From positions 1 to 12,328 of the forward strand of contig JAPYSD010000046.1 of the NCBI GenBank assembly GCA_029936705.1: a stretch of 12,328 nt of DNA. The letters are read 5' to 3'. Each line of letters starts with the position of its first letter. Position 1 is the first letter of the stretch. Positions 1 to 5,573 of the stretch are shown in pieces. This stretch comes from Croceicoccus sp. GTDB taxonomy: Bacteria > Pseudomonadota > Alphaproteobacteria > Sphingomonadales > Sphingomonadaceae. The notes under the pieces were generated by a model. It was not told where the DNA came from, searched no databases, and saw only the letters and a list, made by a program, of their open reading frames with translations. Position numbers and translations under genes: made by a program.

Positions 1-85
1 CGCCAGTATCGACTGGCGCGAGCGCGTCGCCGGCGATGCAGAGCCGGGGTCCGGACCCGTGGTGACCCTGTCCGCTGGCTTCTGA
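1..85 (+). CDS. 3' end of an unidentified gene (partial)
   Basis: The frame beginning at base 2 stays open to TGA at 83-85 and encodes a plausible 27-residue C-terminus ending PVVTLSAGF. I do not recognise the family. The last residues alternate hydrophobic positions (V, L, A) and finish in phenylalanine, which fits the C-terminal beta-strand signature of outer-membrane barrel proteins, but 27 residues are too few to rely on. The body of the gene lies outside the window. The alternative is that this stretch is non-coding. Confidence 0.4.
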   Translation, partial: ASIDWRERVAGDAEPGSGPVVTLSAGF

Positions 86-100
86 CGGCGAACCGTCCAG
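82..100 (+). terminator. hairpin just after the first gene, possible terminator
   Basis: GACGG (84-88) and CCGTC (93-97) pair around a CGAA tetraloop, and CT/AG extends the stem past one bulged C. It sits on the stop codon of the upstream partial gene. No run of T follows, so it is at best a Rho-assisted or weak terminator. Confidence 0.3.
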
Positions 101-167
101 GCATGCGGACGATTAGTTTGCAAAATCCGCAAGGGCCATGCAGACATCCCGGCACGCTTGCTGCATA

Positions 168-207
168 AGGAGATCCAGCATGTCGCTGCTTCGCCGCCGG
201 ATCTCCT
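168..207 (+). promoter_or_regulatory. inverted repeat that sequesters the leader-ORF ribosome binding site
   Basis: AGGAGATCC (168-176) and GGATCTCCT (199-207) are exact reverse complements (9 bp) separated by 22 nt. The left arm contains the Shine-Dalgarno AAGGAG (167-172) of the short ORF starting at 180. The right arm covers that ORF's last codons. In RNA this hairpin would hide the ribosome binding site, and a ribosome on the leader ORF would melt it. The base pairing is seen in the sequence; a role in controlling the permease gene is inference. Confidence 0.5.
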
Positions 208-209
208 GA
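180..209 (+). CDS. 9-codon leader ORF (MSLLRRRIS) upstream of the TSUP permease
   Basis: ATG at 180 is preceded by AAGGAG (167-172) with an ideal 7-nt spacer. It is followed by nine codons, MSLLRRRIS, and TGA at 207-209, 7 nt before the permease ATG at 217. The permease ATG has no Shine-Dalgarno of its own, so the best ribosome binding site in the region belongs to this mini-ORF. Termination-reinitiation coupling or a translational switch is the likely purpose. There are three consecutive Arg codons (CGC CGC CGG) but no Cys or Met run that would point to a sulfur-sensing attenuator. It could still be a chance ORF, with the AGGAG serving another role. Confidence 0.5.
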   Translation: MSLLRRRIS

Positions 210-216
210 CCCCGCC

Positions 217-1134
217 ATGGACGTTTACCTTCCCATTGCGAATCTCTCGGTAAACGGTCTTGTCATCGTCCTTCTCGGCGGTCTGACGGGGCTGCTTTCC
301 GGACTGTTCGGGGTTGGCGGCGGCTTTCTGACCACGCCCCTGCTGATCTTCTATGGCATTCCCCCCACGGTGGCGGCGGCTTCCGCAGCCAGCCAGGTGA
401 CCGGCGCCAGCGTGTCGGGCGCGATCTTCCACGCCAAGCGCGGAGCGGTCGACTACCAGATGGGCGCGATGATGGTCGGCGGCGGTATCGTCGGCACCGG
501 CATCGGTGCGCTGCTGTTCCGCCTGCTCGAGGCGATCGGCCAGATCGACGTGGCGATCGCCATTCTTTACGTGGTCGTACTGGGCAGCGTCGGCATCAAG
601 ATGGCCATGGAATCGGTGCCGGAACTGCTGTCCGACCGGTTCGAACGGCTGAAGCGCGCACCCAGCAAGCGGCGCCATCACCCTTTCGTCGCCAGCCTGC
701 CGGGGCGCTGGCGGTTCTATAAATCGGGTCTGTACATTTCTCCGCTGGCGCCGGTCCTGCTTGGCATGGCGGTCGGCACGCTCACGATGCTGATGGGCAT
801 CGGCGGCGGGTTCCTGCTGGTGCCGCTGATGCTCTACGGGCTGGGGATGAGCGCGGCGGTGGTCGTCGGGACTTCGCTGTTCCAGATCCTGTTCACCACC
901 ATCGCGACGACCATGATGCATGCGCTGACCACCAATGCGGTCGATATCGTGCTGGCCGCGCTGCTGCTGCTGGGGTCGGTGTCGGGCGCGCAGATCGGTG
1001 CGAAGTTCGCGCTGGATGCCCGGCCGGAGTTCCTGCGCGCCGTGCTGGCCGCCATCGTGCTGGCCGTCGCGCTGCGCATGGCGGTGACGCTGACGTTCCG
1101 CCCGGGTGAGATTTTTACCGTGTCGCCGTTATGA
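217..1134 (+). CDS. sulfite exporter TauE/SafE-type (TSUP) membrane permease
   Basis: A 305-residue polytopic inner-membrane protein of the TSUP/DUF81 family, whose members export or import small sulfur- or carbon-containing anions such as sulfite, sulfoacetate or thiosulfate; the substrate here is unknown. The internal duplication typical of the family is clear: the first half carries GLFGVGGGF (residues 29-37) and the second half MGIGGGF (193-199), each followed by a hydrophobic helix and a small-residue-rich segment. The halves are joined by a positively charged, probably cytoplasmic loop at about residues 128-171. The start is fixed by an in-frame stop at 166-168 and no other start codon before 217. 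There is no ribosome binding site at normal distance, and initiation probably depends on the leader ORF at 180-209. The stop overlaps the next gene's start (ATGA), so the two are translationally coupled. Confidence 0.88.
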   Translation: MDVYLPIANLSVNGLVIVLLGGLTGLLSGLFGVGGGFLTTPLLIFYGIPPTVAAASAASQVTGASVSGAIFHAKRGAVDYQMGAMMVGGGIVGTGIGALLFRLLEAIGQIDVAIAILYVVVLGSVGIKMAMESVPELLSDRFERLKRAPSKRRHHPFVASLPGRWRFYKSGLYISPLAPVLLGMAVGTLTMLMGIGGGFLLVPLMLYGLGMSAAVVVGTSLFQILFTTIATTMMHALTTNAVDIVLAALLLLGSVSGAQIGAKFALDARPEFLRAVLAAIVLAVALRMAVTLTFRPGEIFTVSPL

Positions 1135-1913
1135 CCCGCCTTGCTGCCGTTGCCGCGTTTCTGGCCGCTGTCGTGGTCGCGCCGTCCGCCTGGGCGCAGG
1201 GCCGCGACCCGATCCTGATTCCCGAGATTTCGCAGCACGAAGTCGTCGTGCGGCAGGGTTTCACAGGCGCCAACCTGCTGCTGTATGGCGCGGTGCTTCA
1301 GCCGGACGGCAGCCGCGTGCGGGGCGACACGCCCTATGACATCGTCGTCGTGCTCAAGGGGCCGACCGAGGCGATCAACCTGCGCGAGAAGCGGCGCATC
1401 TGGGGCATGTGGATCAATGCCGATTCCGCGCAGTTCCGTTCCGCGCCCTCCTATTACGCGGTAGCCTCGTCGCGCCCGCTGCCCGAGATCGTGGATACGC
1501 GCACGGCCGCCATCTACGAGCTTGGCCTCGATTCCCTCCAGCTTTCGCCCATCGGCGCGATCCGGCCCGAAGAGGTGTCGCGCTTCGTTGCCGGACTGGT
1601 CGCGAAGCGGGTCGCCAACGGCCTCTACGTCCAGGCGGAAGGCGCCGTCACCATCAGCGAAGGCGTGCTCTACCAGGCGCGCATTCCCTTGCCATCCAGC
1701 GTGCTAACCGGCGAGTATACGGCCGAGACCTTCGCGATCTCGGGCGGGCGAGTGATCGCGTCCGCCACCAGCGAGGTGACCGTCACCAAGCGCGGTTTCG
1801 AGCGCGCGGTCGAGATCTGGTCGCAGGATCTCAGCATGATCTACGGCCTTTTGGCGGTCGCCCTTTCGGTCTTCATGGGCTGGGCCGCGGGCCGGCTGTT
1901 CGCGCTGGGCTGA
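1131..1913 (+). CDS. Alph_Pro_TM (TIGR02186-type) secreted membrane-anchored protein
   Basis: A 260-residue protein that I assign to the uncharacterised alphaproteobacterial transmembrane family (PF09608/TIGR02186). It has an N-terminal Sec signal peptide with probable cleavage after AWA (residue 22), a roughly 205-residue beta-rich periplasmic part, and one C-terminal membrane helix at about residues 236-258 ending RLFALG. The topology is therefore periplasmic domain plus C-terminal inner-membrane anchor. No catalytic motif is visible. It overlaps the TSUP permease by 4 bp (ATGA). That tight coupling suggests a physical or functional partnership, for example a periplasmic accessory to the permease. 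The family assignment is from recall of length, topology and neighbour; the function is unknown. Confidence 0.8.
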   Translation: MTRLAAVAAFLAAVVVAPSAWAQGRDPILIPEISQHEVVVRQGFTGANLLLYGAVLQPDGSRVRGDTPYDIVVVLKGPTEAINLREKRRIWGMWINADSAQFRSAPSYYAVASSRPLPEIVDTRTAAIYELGLDSLQLSPIGAIRPEEVSRFVAGLVAKRVANGLYVQAEGAVTISEGVLYQARIPLPSSVLTGEYTAETFAISGGRVIASATSEVTVTKRGFERAVEIWSQDLSMIYGLLAVALSVFMGWAAGRLFALG

Positions 1914-1935
1914 GCGCGGCTTTGCGCCCGGCTTC

Positions 1936-1950
1936 TTAGCACCGCATTAA
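1936..1950 (+). promoter_or_regulatory. candidate CtrA binding site upstream of herA
   Basis: TTAG (1936-1939), seven bases, then TTAA (1947-1950, followed by CC) matches 7 of 8 positions of the alphaproteobacterial CtrA consensus TTAA-N7-TTAA. It lies in the 109-bp gap between two co-oriented genes, 73 bp before the herA ATG, a typical place for a promoter. AT-rich tetramers are rare in this GC-rich DNA, which raises its significance slightly. I see no convincing -10 element. Binding is untested inference. Confidence 0.35.
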
Positions 1951-1984
1951 CCCTGCCCCCCTAAGCTGCAGCGCGAATGCATCG

Positions 1985-2015
1985 GGCCGCCGCGGTTGGC
2001 GGCCGTTCAGCGAGG
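1985..2015 (+). promoter_or_regulatory. 5' UTR hairpin and ribosome binding site of herA
   Basis: GGCCGCC (1985-1991) and GGCGGCC (1998-2004) form a perfect 7-bp stem with a 6-nt loop. GAGG at 2012-2015 then lies 7 nt before the ATG at 2023, which decides that start over the TTG at 1996 inside the hairpin loop. The hairpin may terminate upstream transcription weakly or expose the ribosome binding site; it lacks a T tract. Confidence 0.35.
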
Positions 2016-2022
2016 CGCGGCA

Positions 2023-4161
2023 ATGAACGACCATACTTCCCGCTTTTCGGGTCGGCCCCTTTCCGGCAATCCGGAGTTTCAGCGGCGATCCCCCTTCGGC
2101 CGCTCTCAGGACAGTGGCGCGCCCCAGGATGGCGGCGCGGCCCCCGAAGCCGGCGGCGCAGCGCCCGAGGAGCGTCGCGGGGATCCGTCGATGTCGCCCG
2201 CGATGGCGCGGCTGAACCGCTTTCGCAGCGCGCCGCCCGAACCCGATCCGCAGACGCTGAAGCCCGCGCGCCCACACGTGCCGCAGGCTTCGGCTTCCGA
2301 AGTGCCGCCTGCCCCGCCGCGTGACGATGAGGTAATGCGCGACACCGCCGTACCCCCGCCGCCGCGCGGGATGAGCGAGAAGGACGCGGTCCACCGCCCG
2401 ATCGAACCGCCGCGCCCCCCGGTCGCCGAACCCGAACCGCAGATCATTCGCCGCGCCCCGCCGCAGACCGAACCCGCGCCCCGGGCCGAAGCGCTGCGCA
2501 AGCCGGACGCGCCGGAAACCGGGATCGAACCTGCCAGCGAGCCTGCCGAGCGCAAGTCAGGCCAGGCATCGAAGCCCATCGGCGAGGTGCTCGACATCGC
2601 CGGTTCGATGTCGCGCGTCATGCTGCAGCGCGACCGGCTGCTCGAATGCCGGCAGGACACCGATCCGACCGTGCAGCTTGCCGGCCTGGTCGGTTCGCAG
2701 ATCAAGGTCCGCGTGGGGCAGATCTGGCTGCTGGCCAGCGTTCGCACCCAGTCGCTCGACCGCGGCACCGGGCAGATCATCGCCGAGATCGACTTCCTGG
2801 GCGAAGGGCAGGAAGAGAAGCTGACCGGCCGGGTCCGCAACTTCACCCGCGGTATCACCAACTACCCGATTCCCGGCGCGGAAGTGTATGCCGCGACCAA
2901 TCCCGACCTTGCCCAGATCTATGCGTCGGACGGGCGGGCCAATATCCAGATCGGCAAGGTGTTTCCGACCAAGGAGATCCGCGCTGGCCTCTATATCGAT
3001 GCGATGCTGGGCAAGCACTTCGCGCTTCTGGGATCGACCGGTACCGGTAAGTCGACCAGCGCCGCGCTGATCTTGCACCGCATCTGCGAGGCGGCGCCCG
3101 AGGGTCACATCGTGATGATCGACCCCCACGGCGAATACAATGCCGCGTTCCGGGGGTTCGGCGAGCTGCTCGACGTGTCGAACCTGCGCATGCCCTACTG
3201 GCTGATGAACTTCGAGGAGCACTGCGAGGTCTTCATCAACTCCGAAGGCTCGGACCGCATGGCCGACATGGACATCCTGTCCCGCTGTCTGCTGAAGGCG
3301 CGCGGCAAGAACAAGATGGCCGGCGGGATGAGCAAGCTGACCGTGGACTCGCCCATTCCGTACCTTTTGTCCGACCTGACCAACGCGATCCAGGAGGACA
3401 TGGGCAAGCTGGACAAGGCGACCAATACCGCGCCCTATCTGCGGGTGAAGGGCAAGATCGAGGAGATCAAGGCCGATCCGCGTTACCAGTTCATGTTCTC
3501 GGGCATGCTGGTCGCCGACACGATGACCGACGTGATCGGGCGCATTTTCCGCATGCCGACCAATGGCAAGCCGATCTCGATCATCGACGTTTCGGGCGTG
3601 CCGTCGGAAATCACCAGCACGGTGGTCGCGATGCTGAGCCGCATGGTGTTCGACTTCGCGATCTGGAGCCGCGACGAGCAGACCCGGCCGATCCTGCTGG
3701 TGTGCGAGGAAGCGCACCGCTACGTGCCGAACGAGCGCAATTCGGACGGCAACTCGGTCGGCAAGATCCTGTCGCGGATCGCCAAGGAAGGCCGTAAATA
3801 CGGCATCAGCCTGGGCCTGATCACGCAGCGTCCGTCCGACCTTGCCGAGGGCGTGCTGTCGCAGTGCGGCACGATCCTGTCGATGCGCCTCAACAACGAA
3901 CGCGACCAGGACTTCGTGAAGGCCGCCATGCCCGAGGGTGCGCGCGGCTTCCTGGCCAGCATCCCGGCCCTGCGCAACCGCGAGTGCATCGTCTGCGGCG
4001 AGGGTACGGCGATCCCGATGCGAGTCACCTTCGACGACCTGGAAGAACGCAAGCGCCCGGCTTCGGAGGACCCGCTGTTCAGCGAGCTGTGGTCCAAGTC
4101 CGGCGGCGAGGAGGACGCGGTCGAGCGTACCGTCATGCGCTGGCGCGCCCAGAGCCGCTAA
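2023..4161 (+). CDS. herA: HerA-type DNA translocase/ATPase (HAS-barrel, DUF87)
   Basis: A 712-residue protein. Residues 1 to about 183 are proline-, arginine-, alanine- and glutamate-rich and look disordered. A HAS-barrel-like region starts near residue 185 (GEVLDIAGSMSRV), followed by a RecA-like FtsK/HerA ATPase with Walker A GSTGTGKS (337-344), DPHGEY (367-372), Walker B ILLVCEEAH (557-565), EGRKYG (589-594) and TQRPSD (601-606). HerA proteins form hexameric rings that translocate dsDNA. In archaea they work with the nuclease NurA in end resection, and in several bacterial defence systems with Sir2 or DUF4297 partners. No nuclease or defence partner is visible here, so it appears to be an orphan, perhaps in housekeeping repair or chromosome processing. 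The ATG at 2023 is preferred to TTG at 1996 because of GAGG 7 nt upstream. The N-terminal extension is longer than in archaeal HerA (roughly 500 residues). Confidence 0.88.
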   Translation: MNDHTSRFSGRPLSGNPEFQRRSPFGRSQDSGAPQDGGAAPEAGGAAPEERRGDPSMSPAMARLNRFRSAPPEPDPQTLKPARPHVPQASASEVPPAPPRDDEVMRDTAVPPPPRGMSEKDAVHRPIEPPRPPVAEPEPQIIRRAPPQTEPAPRAEALRKPDAPETGIEPASEPAERKSGQASKPIGEVLDIAGSMSRVMLQRDRLLECRQDTDPTVQLAGLVGSQIKVRVGQIWLLASVRTQSLDRGTGQIIAEIDFLGEGQEEKLTGRVRNFTRGITNYPIPGAEVYAATNPDLAQIYASDGRANIQIGKVFPTKEIRAGLYIDAMLGKHFALLGSTGTGKSTSAALILHRICEAAPEGHIVMIDPHGEYNAAFRGFGELLDVSNLRMPYWLMNFEEHCEVFINSEGSDRMADMDILSRCLLKARGKNKMAGGMSKLTVDSPIPYLLSDLTNAIQEDMGKLDKATNTAPYLRVKGKIEEIKADPRYQFMFSGMLVADTMTDVIGRIFRMPTNGKPISIIDVSGVPSEITSTVVAMLSRMVFDFAIWSRDEQTRPILLVCEEAHRYVPNERNSDGNSVGKILSRIAKEGRKYGISLGLITQRPSDLAEGVLSQCGTILSMRLNNERDQDFVKAAMPEGARGFLASIPALRNRECIVCGEGTAIPMRVTFDDLEERKRPASEDPLFSELWSKSGGEEDAVERTVMRWRAQSR

Positions 4162-4172
4162 AGGCCGTCCGG

Positions 4173-4198
4173 TTGACACAGGCGACACGTCCTACAAG
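4173..4198 (+). promoter_or_regulatory. candidate promoter downstream of herA
   Basis: TTGACAC (4173-4179), 11 nt, then CCTACAAG (4191-4198) agrees well with the Caulobacter-type housekeeping promoter (TTGACGS, 10-14 nt, GCTANAWC). It would transcribe the small ORFs and the [2Fe-2S] protein gene downstream. The -10 element sits between the two arms of the inverted repeat at 4179-4210, the classic arrangement for a repressor-controlled promoter. This is prediction from motif only. Confidence 0.4.
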
Positions 4199-4210
4199 GC
4201 GTGTCACCTG
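4179..4210 (+). promoter_or_regulatory. 11-bp inverted repeat, operator or terminator-like
   Basis: CAGGCGACACG (4179-4189) and CGTGTCACCTG (4200-4210) are inverted repeats with one C/A mismatch and a 10-nt spacer, centred about 33 bp after the herA stop. TGACAC (4174-4179) and GTGTCA (4201-4206) form a second, wider palindrome with the same core. As DNA it could be a dimeric repressor operator over the promoter at 4173-4198. As RNA it could be the herA terminator hairpin, but no T tract follows. Confidence 0.45.
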
Positions 4211-4282
4211 CCCGTGCGCCGCGCAATTGCGCGGGTTTCGCGCCCCTGGTTGACACCATGGGGGTGCGGGAGAAATTCGGCG

Positions 4283-4414
4283 ATGACAAAGAGCGGTGCG
4301 GGAAAGAGCGGTGCGGGCAAGGGATCTAGCCGCGCCGCGCCGTGTAGGACAGTAAAAGCGCCGCCCACCGCGCGGGCATCGGTCCGGCTGGTGCCCGGCG
4401 GCGGGGCAGGCTAG
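4283..4414 (+). CDS. possible small basic protein, 43 residues
   Basis: ATG at 4283 follows GGGAG (4268-4272) by 10 nt and opens 43 codons to TAG at 4412-4414. The product begins MTKSGAGKSGAGKGSS, is rich in K, R, G and A, and contains two exact KSGAG units. It fits no family I know. It fills much of the 327-bp gap between herA and the ferredoxin-like gene and lies downstream of the candidate promoters. In GC-rich DNA a 43-codon ORF can be chance, so this is tentative. Confidence 0.3.
   Translation: MTKSGAGKSGAGKGSSRAAPCRTVKAPPTARASVRLVPGGGAG
4288..4317 (+). repeat. perfect 15-bp tandem repeat, two copies
   Basis: AAAGAGCGGTGCGGG occurs twice head to tail (4288-4302 and 4303-4317). The unit length is a multiple of three, so copy-number change would keep the reading frame of the small ORF at 4283-4414, where each copy encodes KSGAG. 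Confidence 0.85.
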
Positions 4415-4423
4415 AGCAGCGGC

Positions 4424-4492
4424 ATGGTCGCTGCCGAAATCCGCCCTTTCGCGAACGCCGGTGCCGCGCGTCCCATGGGCGGCGCGGCATGA
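4424..4492 (+). CDS. 22-codon ORF overlapping the ferredoxin-like gene start
   Basis: ATG at 4424 opens 22 codons (MVAAEIRPFA and onward, ending RPMGGAA) and stops at TGA 4490-4492, sharing ATGA with the start at 4489. The overlap would permit translational coupling to the ferredoxin-like gene, whose own ribosome binding site is weak. The ORF's own Shine-Dalgarno is also weak (AGAG at 4413-4416). A 6-bp stem (GCAGCG 4416-4421, CGCTGC 4429-4434) covers its start. It may be fortuitous. Confidence 0.25.
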   Translation: MVAAEIRPFANAGAARPMGGAA

Positions 4493-4800
4493 AGGGCGAG
4501 ATCCGCTCCAACTGGTCGCACGCGATCCTGGTTTGCCGCAAGTGCAGCCGCAAGCAGGCGAAGCGCGCCGAAGGGCCCGGCGGCAAGAAGGGGCTGGCCA
4601 AGGCGCTGAAGAAAGAGCTGGCGGCAGGCAAGGGGCGCAAGGCGAAGCTGGGCATCGTCGAGGTGCCCTGCCTCGACATCTGTCCCAAGCGCGGCGTGGT
4701 GCTGGTCGATACGCGCAAGCCCGATCAATGGCGGATCGTGGGGCCGGACGCGGACCTGGGCCAGCTGGCGCGCGACCTGGCGGATGGCGCCGGCGCCTGA
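4489..4800 (+). CDS. small thioredoxin-like [2Fe-2S] ferredoxin-type protein
   Basis: A 103-residue soluble protein with four cysteines: C16 and C19 (VCRKCSRK) and C61 and C65 (VPCLDICPKRGV). The second pair, CX3C followed by P and a G-V-V strand, is typical of thioredoxin-like [2Fe-2S] ferredoxins (the domain of NuoE and of Aquifex Fd4). The first pair is unusually close (CX2C) compared with the usual spacing of about 12 residues. Residues 20-53 form a very basic, lysine- and glycine-rich insert (GGKKGLAKALKK) that may contact RNA, DNA or an acidic partner. The start at 4489 is the only ATG in this frame near a plausible N-terminus, and its ribosome binding site (GGGCGG) is weak. It converges on queE with a 22-bp gap. 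A plain zinc-binding role is the alternative. Confidence 0.7.
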   Translation: MKGEIRSNWSHAILVCRKCSRKQAKRAEGPGGKKGLAKALKKELAAGKGRKAKLGIVEVPCLDICPKRGVVLVDTRKPDQWRIVGPDADLGQLARDLADGAGA

Positions 4801-4816
4801 ACCGGCCCGCAGGCCG
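4786..4816. terminator. GC-rich palindromes between convergent genes
   Basis: The 12-base perfect palindrome GGCGCCGGCGCC (4786-4797) covers the last codons of the ferredoxin-like gene. The hairpin CGGCC-CGCA-GGCCG (4803-4816) lies between its stop and the queE stop at 4823. They sit where a bidirectional terminator is expected, but no T tract is present on either strand. Confidence 0.35.
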
Positions 4817-4822
4817 CGCAGG

Positions 4823-5569
4823 TCATGTCCCGCGCGTATCGCCGTAGAGATGGATATGCAGCCGGTCGGTCAGGCGCAGCCCGTGCCGTGCCGCCAGCGG
4901 GGCCATCCAGCGCATCCGGTCGTAGAGCGTGGCCGAATCGGTCCCCTCGGGCATCAGCTGCAAGCGGTCCGCGTGGATCGCGTATTCGTGCTTCAGATCG
5001 AGCACTTCGGCCAGGTCGGCGGGGCTGGCGATCACGAATTTGAAAAAGGCACGCGGGTCCTGCGCATAGGCGTGCAGCCGTTCGGGGATCAGCGCGAGAT
5101 CGGCGTCATTGCCGCTATGCGCCAGCTTGGGGCTGACATTGTACTGGTCGATCAGCCGGTCCAGCGCCTGCGGCGCCTCGACCGTGCCGTTGGTCTCGAT
5201 CTCGACATGCAGGCTGGGGCGGATTTCGCGCAGCAGGGTGATCAGCTTCGTCAGCGCGGAGGCCTGCAGCAGTGGTTCGCCGCCCGTCACCACCAGCCGT
5301 TCGGGGCCGAGCGCGAGGATCGCCTGCGCGGCGTCGCGTTCGTCCATCGCGAACTGGTTCGCCTTGCGCGCAAAGCTTGTCCCGCCGCGGTGCGGGCGAT
5401 TGTCGCCGATAAAGCGCCAGGTATAGGCGGTGTCGCACCAGACGCAGGCGAGGTTGCAGCGCGACAGGCGCACGAAGACGCTGGGCCGCCCGCTGGACGG
5501 CCCTTCGCCCTGCAGCGAGGCAAAGATTTCCGGCTCGCCCGGTTTCGTCGTGGCGAGGACGATCGGCAA
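4823..5569 (-). CDS. queE: 7-carboxy-7-deazaguanine synthase (radical SAM)
   Basis: A 248-residue radical SAM enzyme that converts 6-carboxy-5,6,7,8-tetrahydropterin to 7-carboxy-7-deazaguanine in the queuosine tRNA-modification pathway. Visible landmarks are QGEG (20-23), the [4Fe-4S]/SAM motif CX3CX2C (C38, C42, C45, followed by DT), TGGEP (95-99, SAM-binding), an ETNGT segment and a conserved HIHLYGDTRG-type end. The length is normal. The start is TTG at 5569-5567, the only canonical start after an in-frame stop at 5602-5600; AGAGG is only about 1 nt from it, too close for an ordinary ribosome binding site. Only 4 nt separate it from the valS stop, so translation probably depends on ribosomes finishing valS. 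No queC, queD or queF is in the window. Confidence 0.92.
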   Translation of the reverse strand: MPIVLATTKPGEPEIFASLQGEGPSSGRPSVFVRLSRCNLACVWCDTAYTWRFIGDNRPHRGGTSFARKANQFAMDERDAAQAILALGPERLVVTGGEPLLQASALTKLITLLREIRPSLHVEIETNGTVEAPQALDRLIDQYNVSPKLAHSGNDADLALIPERLHAYAQDPRAFFKFVIASPADLAEVLDLKHEYAIHADRLQLMPEGTDSATLYDRMRWMAPLAARHGLRLTDRLHIHLYGDTRGT

Positions 5570-5573
5570 GCCT

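Larger units (their letters stand above)
4171..4256 (+). repeat. direct repeat GGTTGACAC, two copies
   Basis: GGTTGACAC occurs at 4171-4179 and again at 4248-4256, 77 bp apart, both in the herA-ferredoxin gap. Each contains a perfect TTGACA -35 hexamer. The second copy has only a poor -10 candidate (AAATTC at 4273-4278, 17-nt spacer). The pair may mark tandem promoters or repeated regulator half-sites. Confidence 0.4.

Noticed and set aside
113..181. 23-codon ORF on the - strand beginning opposite the leader ORF
   Set aside because: It has no ribosome binding site and lies antisense to the better-supported leader region.
1996..2022. TTG at 1996 as the herA start
   Set aside because: It lies in the loop of a 7-bp hairpin with no Shine-Dalgarno, whereas the ATG at 2023 has GAGG 7 nt upstream.
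2557..4188. Open frame of 543 codons on the - strand opposite herA
   Set aside because: It is antisense to a gene with all HerA motifs. The translation is rich in H, R, D and A without recognisable domains, the usual result of high third-position GC.
4162..4488. tRNA or other structured RNA gene in the herA-ferredoxin gap
   Set aside because: I see no cloverleaf, no T-loop GTTCRANNC and no acceptor stem pairing; only the short hairpins listed as features.
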